The position numbers and the translations under genes were made by a program. 64,000 bases of DNA, taken from positions 1 to 64,000 of the forward strand of contig WBMZ01005343.1 of NCBI GenBank assembly GCA_013400975.1, written 5' to 3'. Of this stretch, positions 27,838 through 64,000 are shown piece by piece. The stretch comes from Atrichornis clamosus. Taxonomy: Eukaryota > Chordata > Aves > Passeriformes > Menuridae. The notes beneath the pieces are model-generated. The model saw only the letters and a program-made list of their open reading frames with translations, had not been told where the DNA came from and searched no databases. The first letter of the stretch is position 1; each line of letters opens with the position of its first letter.

Positions 27838-30800
27838 GTAACAGAATTATCATTCAAATGGTTTTATTTAGATAATCACCTGGGACGGAACACCTAGGCA
27901 GTTGTGCTTTCAGCAACAAATAGTTAATACAATAGTAGCACTCTTTATTCTGTATTTTGTATATTTTTGGCAACTTCTCTCTGATGCTGGAGGCTCTTGG
28001 GCCTTGTCGGTTTTTTTTTTTTTTCTACTGAAGACTAATCAAAGCAGCAGGTTTTTAAGTAACATTGGGAGGAAAGCAAATCCCTCCACTGAAGAGAAAA
28101 GAAGAGACTTCTCTTTACTGACATAGGAAGTGTCATAGGAATTCCTTTTTCGGCTGTATTCAAGAGAAAAGAGTTTAGTAAAATGACTATAACAAAAGCT
28201 GAGTATATATATATGTGTATATATATATATATATATAACTCATATATATATATTCATATATTGGACTATGAAGCATATTCTAATTCCTTCAAATTCCCCT
28301 GGTTGAAACTTCATGCCCTAAGTAATTAGGGCATCAACTAGATTATTTGTATGTGAATTCTTTATGCTATGAATAAAAAGGAGCACAGCAATAGAAGTCT
28401 CCTGTTTTCTCTATCAGGATACCTTAAAGTGTCTCAATCTCTGCAGCTGTCTTCCTCATGCAAGTCACCTAAAATACAGTGAAATAAGTTATTTTGTCTG
28501 CCAGGCTTTTCTTAAAATTACTGTGAAACTCGGCTTGAGTGTTTCTTGGAACAAGCATATGTATTCAAATTGTAAAGATTTGCTATTTATTTTCTAAAAT
28601 ATTACAATAATTATTCTGTGGGAAGTGTTTTTTAAGGTACTTTAGAGTTGCAAAGTCAAATTAAAATGAGGAAATAAGTGCAGCATTTGTTTAAAGCACC
28701 ACCTGTTTCTTTAGTGGAACACCGTCTTTCAGTGACTATTTTTTCTTATCAGTTCTTCCGCTTCTAGTGTGCAGGATGTTGTCAGTATCCCGAATATTAA
28801 TTTCTTCATAATTTCCTCAGAAGTTTGTCATTATACCATTTAGATGATTTTAACATATTAATTAATTCCTGAGTGGCTAAAGCCATTGTGAGCAGAGTGA
28901 AGTTGCATCTTGCCAGTGGTTTTTACAATTATTCTGACTGCTGGCAATGAGACTGAACAATTCTGGATCTGGTCCCATGCTCTTACTCATTGCAAAGTGT
29001 AAAAAATTCCGCCTCTGTCCCTACCAAACTGTAGTAATTCATCTGCCCCATCCAAATTCACAATTTTAAGCTGTTTACTGTTTTTCACTGTCCTTAGGTC
29101 ACTCTGAAATAGTTTACTGCACTAGTCACCATGACCCTTCCTTTGATTTTTTAATTTTAATCCCGAACCCTGTCTCAGATGGTTTCATAGCATTATCTAA
29201 TTTTTCACATTGTCTCTGGTCTTCAGCCTGGTATCTCCTTTTTGTCTCTGACCCACCTTTCTCTTTGCCGAAAGCCAGATCTTGGTCTAATTTTCATCCT
29301 AGATACCATTTGTCAAATTCCTGGCCTTTGCCCTCTTAGCTCACCTGTTTCTAGTTTTTGTCTGTATACACTTTATGTACAGGACTAGAGAATTTTAAAC
29401 TGAAGTGAATTGGTTATGAGGGGACAGAATAAAGCAGAAAAAACAAACATAGTTGCAGAATGACTAGATATTTCTCATTCCCTACTGTTTGTAGAAAGCA
29501 TTTGTAGAAAGCACGGGCAAAGCATCAGTTTGAAATGTGGAATGGAAATGTCAAAGTGACATCAACAATAGAAAAATTTCAGTTTTTTAAGAATCCTACC
29601 TTTCATTGTTACAAAAAATAGATTTGTATTTGCTCCATTGCATATTGATAAAATGCAACTGAAAAGTTTCATAATATGGTCTGCAATTGAAAAAGCAAAT
29701 AGGTAATAGTCATTTGGATTTTTCAGTAAAAAATCCCAAACGCAGCAACAAAGGAAGCCTCCACGTTTTTTTGAACAATTAACTATATGTGCCATTAAGT
29801 GTTCATAATTTATTAAATACTGCTTTGTTCTGCTTTGCTTCTTATTACACCACCACTTCTAGTGAAATATCTACTTAGATACAAAATTTCTTCCTTTATT
29901 ATTTTTCCACAGTCCTCTTTTCCTTCATCCTCAACCTTTCCTCCTCTTCCCTATCTTCACTTTTTTACCTTCATTTACAATGTTCATTCATGTTAATATT
30001 TTTGCAAGTGTACATAGCTCTTCCCAAATGCACTAAAATATTATTCAATTATACTTTTTACAATTTTTATGTTACCAAATTCATACAATTTCCTTGTCTT
30101 TTGCTACTGAGCAGAAGCCTTATTTAATCTACAATATCTGTCAAAATAACTGGATTTTCTGAAGATCTAGTTCAATGCTGGGCAACAAAATTGTTTGCTG
30201 AAGACTTTGTGAGGTTACCTGCAGCAGTGAATCATCTTTGATGGTGCTCACTAATCCATTGCAAAATAAAGCTTTCAGTAAAGAAGAAAAATTCTAACCA
30301 TCAGATATTTGGTCCTTTTATTCTCATTACTGGGTACCAGAACCAAAATTTGGATACAAGAAACTGTTAAATCAACTTGTTTCTTTTTAAAATTTATTTT
30401 AATTTTGTAAATATACTGTCAGAACACACTATGTCTTTGATGATCATTGTTGTTATGTGTACAGGTGTCAAGGGCCATCCTGTTGACTGGCTTTTGGAAG
30501 CAGTGTGAATTTCTTTGCCAAATCTCTTACGATACAGCACATCACGCTCTCTCCTAATTTATGAGTATTTGTACTTATAAATGGCTGTGGCAGTCTGTAT
30601 GGTATTGAGAGGGACAAATTTTTGTTCCTTTAAAGGAGATGTGGAAGCAGCTTCTCTACTTCCATGAAAATGAGAGACTGGACTTTAAGCATTTTGTTGT
30701 CAAATTTTAAAATATGTAATGGATTGCAAATTTTCTTTTTTATCAATGGTGAACGTGCTCAGAATGTTCTGCTGTACTGTGAGCTTGAAATCTATTTTAA

Positions 30801-33800
30801 AACTACTGAAGGATTGTTCTGTAGAAACAGCAAATATTGCTGGTCCATTTTGTGTAAATTTGTTTTTAAAGGAGGGTCAAGAGAAAAGGAAACTTCAATA
30901 CCTGTTACAGTAATATGTTGTCATTTAGCAGCAGTAGCATATATTTCTTGAGTGTCATTTTAGCATATCTTTCTTGAGCATTTAACACTGTCCCGCACGA
31001 CATTTTTGTATCTTAACTGGAGAGACGTGGATTTTACACATGAACGACCTGGTGGATAAAAGTCTTTGTAACTATATACTTTGTTGCTTTTGTAGGTATC
31101 AAAACATTTTAAAAGACAGGGAAATACCAAAAGGCCTCTGTTTAGGCATTAAAAACAATTTAGCTACACAGGAGCTATATGGAATGATTGCTTAGGAAAT
31201 AGTAGCAACTCATTAAAGAGTAGCATTTCACAGTGCTTGAAAACTTCACAGTTTAAAAGATGTTTCAGTTGGCAAAGTTTCTTATAATATCGTCAACTTG
31301 CTGAACTATTTCCTACTTCGGATTTTAAAGATATTGTCTAAGGAGCATTCCATTTATACCTTGTTTTTTAACCTTGAGTGATTATTTGCAATGTAGGTGT
31401 TTATGTGGTAATTTAGCCAAACTGCTCCATACAAGTGTATTTTAAACTATTAATTTGTGTATTTTGTTAGACAGTTCTCCACATTCCTTGAATATGTGGA
31501 ACAGGGGAATGTAATAGATTAAAATTATTAGGGTTTTTGTTGGTGGGTTTTCTGTGTTTGTTTTTGTAGGGTTTTTTTCACAAGTGTACTATGTGTTGAA
31601 TTATATTTCAGTTCTCTGCACTTTCTGTTGACTGCCAGTCTTTGGTCCAGGCCCTTCAGGAATTGCCTCTTCATCTGAGGTTGAATGTAGCTGCTGACCT
31701 TGTGCAGGTAATGCTGTGAATTTTCACAAGAAAATGTAAATATTTTAAGAGAAACAATCTATATAAGAATGATTAGTCTTCAAACATAAGTAGAATGTAT
31801 TATGTAACTAATATTCCTTTGACTGACATGTCAAGTGGCATGTAATGCAGGATACCCCTCTACCTGCATATTTTGTGTGCTTATTTGGCTTTAAACGAAA
31901 AGCTTGGGTGTGCAGCATATTGGATTTGAAGCCAGGTGTCAGAGTGTTTGACATGGAATGATTGCACTGTTTTCGTATTTGCTGCTCTTGTTAGCAGCTG
32001 TTAAAAACTTGCACCAGATTTTTGTAAGTGCTTTCACATTCTTTCCTGTTAATTATTTTAATTGTGATTTAATTTTCTACATAACTAATACCAACATACA
32101 TATTTTTTCCATTAATCAATCTTAATAGGTAGAATTGTCATGCAGGTGAAGAAAATGCTCAAGTGGTGGGGAGAGAGAGGTAGCTACAATATTAGTAAAG
32201 TTAGCAATTAGTTGCTTCAGACTATGAAAAAGAAAATATTAGTGTAAGGGCAAAAGGGCCAATGAGACTTCAATATAAAAACAAAATTCTTAAAAGAATC
32301 CATCTGTTCAAGCAAGGAGAAACATGACCCTTACAGAAGGATTAAGACTAGCCCTGGGGAGAAGATCGCACCTGGAGTGCTGCATTCAGCCCTGGGGTCC
32401 GCAGCACAAGAAAGGCACGAAGCTGTTGGAGTGAGTCCAGAGGAGGGCCGCAAAGTTGATCAGAGGGCTGGAGTGTCTCTTCCATGAAGACAGGCTGAGA
32501 GTTGGGGCTCGTCAGCTTGGAGAACAGAAGGCTCCTGGGAGACCTTACAGCAGCCTTCAAGTACCTCAAGCAGGCCTACAGAGCAGACTGGAGAGGGACT
32601 TTTCACAAGGCCATGTATGAATAGAACAAAGGAAATGGCCTTAAGCTGAAGGAGGGTAGGTTTAAATTAGATATTAGGAACTCTGAGGGTTGTGTGGCAC
32701 TGGAACAGCTTTCCTACAGAAGCTATGAAGTCCCCATCCCTGGAAGTGTTCAAGGCCAGGTTGAATGGGGCTTTGAGCAGTCTGGTCTAGTGGATGGTTC
32801 CCTGCCCATAGTAGGCAGGTTGAAACTAGATGATCTTTAAGGTTGCTTCCAAACCAAATCATTCTATGATTCTGTCAGTATCTGTGTTAGCATACAATCT
32901 CATTTTCTGTAATAAGAGATAAAAGGAGCTTGTATTTTGCATTTGCTTCTGTAAAAGTATCAAGATAACTTAAATTCTCAGTTTGATTCAGCTCAAGTTC
33001 ATTGTACCTTCTTAAGTGATTAAATATAGAGAGTATGAATTATAATCCAAATCAGACAGAATAGTGAAAATAGGTACTCATTATAAACCCTCACGTCCTT
33101 TCTTGCACCCTTAGGCATCAACACCTCTAGAGCTCCCACAGATGAAATGTAAAATTTTTGAAGATGGCAGGAAGAGAGAGCAGCTGTTCCGACAGTCTCG
33201 AGCTCAAAGTGAAACCATGTTGGTCTCTCATCCTGTTGGTAATTCTGTTGCTCCATCAGAACCTGAAAGTAAAAGTGGTTTGGGGGCAAATGCAAGAGAA
33301 TCATTTCAGAGAGGCCAACTACTATCAAAGCAAGACACTGACCATTTGGATGAAGAACTAGATCTTCTCCTAAATCTAGAGGCTCCCATTAATACAGAGA
33401 ATAGACCTGCGTCAGGTGCATTATCCTGCAGCATATCAACTGAGAAAGATATGAAAATGGATTGTAAGGAAAACGGTAAGTTTTCTTTTCTCTCCAGCAT
33501 GCCCTTATTTAATTTCTATTGCTCTCTGTTTTGGTGATATTTCTGAATTCTTGATTAGCCAGTCAACAATACTGCTGTCATCAGCTCTGTCATACTGCAT
33601 TTCATTTATCTGGTACTGTGTTCTGTCTGACCCATTTGTTCATTTTCAGTTTTAACTCCTCACTAAACTAAAGTTCCACCATTGTTAGTTCACTTTAAAT
33701 ATTAAGAGAAATTCTTCTGCAAAACAGCATTGGGCTTATGATTCAGCATAAATTTAAGTTTAAAAAGTGTACTGCTAGAGAATTTTATTGCAAGGAAGAT

Positions 33801-34214
33801 AAAGTATTTGTGTAATTTCATCAGGTCTTAGTTCACTGTGCTAATAGTGTACAGAAGAATTGACAGCTATTTCTGATGGCTTCTCATAAATGCTACCTTC
33901 AAACTTTACTAGCATTGATTTTACAATATTAAGTTTAGCATGTAAACTATTTTTGGAATATGACTCGCTGTTCTTCAAGAAAGAGAGATTGTTTTTAAAT
34001 ACAGTCGGTTGTGCATTAAAAAGCAAAACATTGCAGGACAGAGATGGAATGGAATTGTTTCCAGATTATCAAGCCTATTCCTCTCACTTTTCTAGAGCCT
34101 TTGAAAGTAGATATACCTGAAGAGAAGAGCACATTATCACAGCAACAGCAAAGTACATCTAGAGATGTTACTGAGGAAGAGCTTGAAGATTGGCTGGACA
34201 GCATGATCTCCTGA
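27767..34214 (+). CDS. AVEN: AVEN, C-terminal 214 residues (four exons; 5' part outside the window)
   Basis: Spliced coding region: join 27767-27837, 31612-31707, 33115-33475, 34096-34214 (647 nt, two leading bases completing a glycine codon, then 215 codons including TGA). Every junction is GT-AG and the frame is continuous. The translation contains QFRFADEKEW, ALQELPLHLRLNVAADLVQ, DELDLLLNLEAP-like and TEEELEDWLDSMIS blocks that I recognise from vertebrate AVEN. AVEN is known as a cytosolic/ER-associated anti-apoptotic protein that binds BCL-xL and APAF1 and also acts in ATM signalling. Its N-terminal RGG-rich domain is encoded upstream of this window and cannot be assessed. The acidic C-terminal motif and the LQELPLHLRLNVAADLV helix are conserved; the stretch between them (third visible exon) is divergent and Ser/Glu-rich. 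The neighbour, convergent RYR3, matches the vertebrate AVEN-RYR3 arrangement and supports orthology. Confidence 0.95.
28203..28260. repeat. (TA)n microsatellite with interruptions
   Basis: Long alternating TA tract broken by TGTG and by actcat. Because TA repeats are self-complementary the whole block can fold on itself. Confidence 0.9.
28313..28334. other. Perfect 9-bp inverted repeat
   Basis: ATGCCCTAA, a four-base loop GTAA, then TTAGGGCAT. Intronic; function unknown and may be chance. Confidence 0.7.
31612..31707 (+). CDS. AVEN: AVEN coding exon (second visible)
   Basis: 96 nt, 32 codons, phase 0 at both ends, acceptor tttcag and donor gtaatg. It encodes the most conserved helix of the family, SLVQALQELPLHLRLNVA and the following ADLVQ. 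Being frame-neutral, it could be skipped without a frameshift. Confidence 0.96.
31708..33114 (+). other. AVEN: AVEN intron carrying a CR1 insertion
   Basis: 1.4 kb GT-AG intron; about 540 bp of it is the sense-oriented CR1 copy at 32339-32875. The rest is AT-rich and shows no other feature. Confidence 0.85.
32339..32875 (+). mobile_element. CR1 LINE, 3'-terminal fragment with tail
   Basis: About 540 bp of CR1 3' sequence in the sense orientation: cacctggagtgctgcattca, 'gtccagaggagggccgcaaa', 'ggaagtgttcaaggccaggt' and 'gttgaaactagatgatcttt' phrases. It ends in the diagnostic attctatgattctgt tail. It is 5'-truncated, noncoding, and the best preserved CR1 copy in the window. Confidence 0.95.
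33115..33475 (+). CDS. AVEN: AVEN coding exon (third visible, divergent linker)
   Basis: 361 nt; acceptor cccttag, donor gtaagt. It opens with ASTPLELPQMK (matching the family's PLEVPQVK) and holds a low-conservation Ser/Gln/Glu-rich linker followed by the conserved HLDEELDLLLNLEAPI motif. It ends one base into a Glu codon completed by the last exon. If the intron were retained, the frame would stop at TGA 33535-33537. Confidence 0.94.
33476..34095 (+). other. AVEN: AVEN last intron
   Basis: 620 bp GT-AG intron between the divergent linker exon and the last exon. No repeat recognised. Confidence 0.85.
34096..34214 (+). CDS. AVEN: AVEN last coding exon with stop codon
   Basis: 119 coding nt after acceptor ttttctag. 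It encodes EPLKVDIPEEKSTLSQQQQ and then the family signature TEEELEDWLDSMIS, ending at TGA 34212-34214. The run of four Gln is a small local feature. The exon continues into the 3' UTR. Confidence 0.96.
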
Positions 34215-34535
34215 GGCTCAAATTTCCTTTTATGAATAAATGAATATAGCAAACATTATGTAGAAATTTGAATCTTTCTGTATCTCCTTGTTATTTATTT
34301 TCTCTGTTTCACTTTGTTCAGTATGCCAAATGCCTGGTTTTCTTTGCTGGCATTTAAAATTTTGTGCAACCAAAATGAATTTAGATGGGATTGAAAATTG
34401 TTGAAGACTAATAATATTATTGGAAACGTCTAAAATTTGTGATGAAATTAGAGTTTTCTTTTCTAAAGAAGCAGTTATTTCAGCTTGTACTTGCTCGATG
34501 TAGTCCTTAAAATAAAGCTGTGGATGAGCAACAAA
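34215..34535 (+). other. AVEN: AVEN 3' untranslated region (end approximate)
   Basis: Sequence from the AVEN stop to a likely cleavage site. Two AATAAA hexamers are present, at 34235-34240 (only about 20 nt after the stop) and 34511-34516. The second is followed by a T/G-rich stretch and is the better candidate for the main end. The exact cleavage site is inferred. Confidence 0.6.
34511..34516 (+). terminator. AVEN: AVEN poly(A) signal
   Basis: AATAAA on the plus strand about 300 nt after the AVEN stop codon, with a TG-rich downstream sequence (tgtgcttttagtt). A second AATAAA at 34235 would give a very short 3' UTR. Confidence 0.6.
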
Positions 34536-34604
34536 TACATGTGCTTTTAGTTACCATCCTCACACAACTCCATATTGTAGAAAAATGGGAAAGATGACAG
34601 CAAT

Positions 34605-35455
34605 GGTAATATTTGGTTTAGAATACTTTATTGCAGTGGGCACTTTTTATTAGAAGGAAAAAAAGATGCATAATCCTAGCAACTTCTACTTGCAGGTGAC
34701 CACAGAGCATTGTTTTATTTTGGCCTAAGATTTAAATTCTGTTCATTTTGATACAGTGTATGTCTTTTAACAGCAGCATCTAATAAGCTGTTATTGAAGG
34801 TAGTATATAAACAAACTTCAAGTGCAATTTGATACAGAAAGACAGAAAAGCAATACAGTTAATGGGTCTGTTCATCTAGAACACTAACAGAAATAAAAAG
34901 TTTGCATAGCTATGTCTACAGAGGTTTTAAGGCACTTTAATGTTTCAAGGTTGACAAAGTGTTTGAAAATTATTTCTTTTTAACTGCTTAAAGCTTTTCA
35001 AACTGTATCTTAATACATTCACTAGCAAATACTGTGGGGAAAAACTGGACAGCAGTTAGTTGAACTATTTTTTCTGAGGTACAACCTCTGATGTTCAAGT
35101 TCTTCAATGTCAAATGTGCAATTAAGATGCCTTTTAGCCCTTTCAACTGTACTGCCAAACACCAGGTTAATGATGTCGTTATAAAGTTGTTATAATTTTA
35201 GGTCATATTTGAACTGGAAGGCTTAAATTAATCTGGCATAGCTTTTTCTAATTAAAATTCCAACAAAAGACCTGTTTCATGTGTGGTAAGTACAAAAAGC
35301 CTCTGAAATAGTGTCAAATTTTATGTGTGTCTTGAAGTTTAAAGACATTTAAAGCAAATACAAGCTGTGAAATTACACCATGAAAATAATAGACCTTTTT
35401 TTTTTTTGTATACTGGATCTTAAGAGTTCATGAATAAATAATTTCTTTTGTGATA
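34605..35455 (-). other. RYR3: RYR3 3' untranslated region (end approximate)
   Basis: AT-rich sequence downstream of the RYR3 stop. Minus-strand AATAAA hexamers lie at 34627-34632, 34646-34651 and near 34715. The first two are clustered and give a 3' UTR of roughly 850 nt. A further AATAAA at 34294-34299 would extend RYR3 transcripts into AVEN's last exon. Confidence 0.6.
34627..34632 (-). terminator. RYR3: RYR3 poly(A) signal (distal of a close pair)
   Basis: The plus strand reads tttatt inside actttattgc, which is AATAAA on the minus strand. A second hexamer lies 19 nt upstream in transcript terms (34646-34651). The plus-strand AVEN signal is only 110 bp away. Confidence 0.55.

Positions 35456-64000
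<28,545 letters not shown>

Larger units (their letters stand above)
27838..31611 (+). other. AVEN: AVEN intron between visible exons 1 and 2
   Basis: 3.8 kb intron, GT-AG. It contains a TA-rich repeat block at 28203-28260 and a perfect 9-bp hairpin at 28313-28334; otherwise nothing recognised. Confidence 0.8.

Noticed and set aside
33142..33537. 131-codon open frame as an independent gene
   Set aside because: It is AVEN exon 33115-33475 read through the donor site into the intron; the ATG is internal to AVEN.

Overview
The window is an AT-rich piece of a vertebrate nuclear genome, almost certainly avian. The lineage evidence is several CR1 LINE fragments with the typical bird 3' ends (tails built from ATTCTATGATTCT-like units), an interspersed block resembling an avian ERV LTR, and short introns. 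Two protein-coding genes are readable exon by exon, and both run off the window. I did not identify the species.

Plus strand, 1-34535: the 3' part of AVEN (apoptosis and caspase activation inhibitor). The first 27.8 kb is intron. Four exons follow at 27767-27837, 31612-31707, 33115-33475 and 34096-34214. Their phases join perfectly and give the last 214 residues, ending in the conserved DWLDSMIS motif. The N-terminal exon(s) lie upstream of position 1.

Minus strand, 64000 down to about 34605: the 3' quarter of RYR3 (ryanodine receptor 3, the intracellular Ca2+ release channel). I placed 24 coding exons. They sum to 3553 nt in one continuous frame and encode the C-terminal 1183 residues: the end of the core solenoid, both EF-hands, the divergent acidic/basic region, S1 to S6 with the GGGIGD selectivity filter, and the C-terminal zinc-finger domain. 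The protein ends QYEDQLG, as RYR3 does (RYR1 ends QLS, RYR2 ends QLN).

The two genes are convergent, as AVEN and RYR3 are in mammals. Their closest poly(A) signals lie only about 110 bp apart (34511 and 34632).

Repeats are sparse. There are five relatively young CR1 fragments, two old and diverged CR1/L3-like relics (one still shows the FADD reverse-transcriptase motif), one LTR-like block, several TA microsatellites and a perfect 61-bp tandem duplication. I see no bacterial-style system, CRISPR array, tRNA or rRNA. The most interesting items are splicing features of RYR3: an 18-bp microexon, an 87-bp frame-neutral exon that is the whole S1 segment, and a GC-AG intron.
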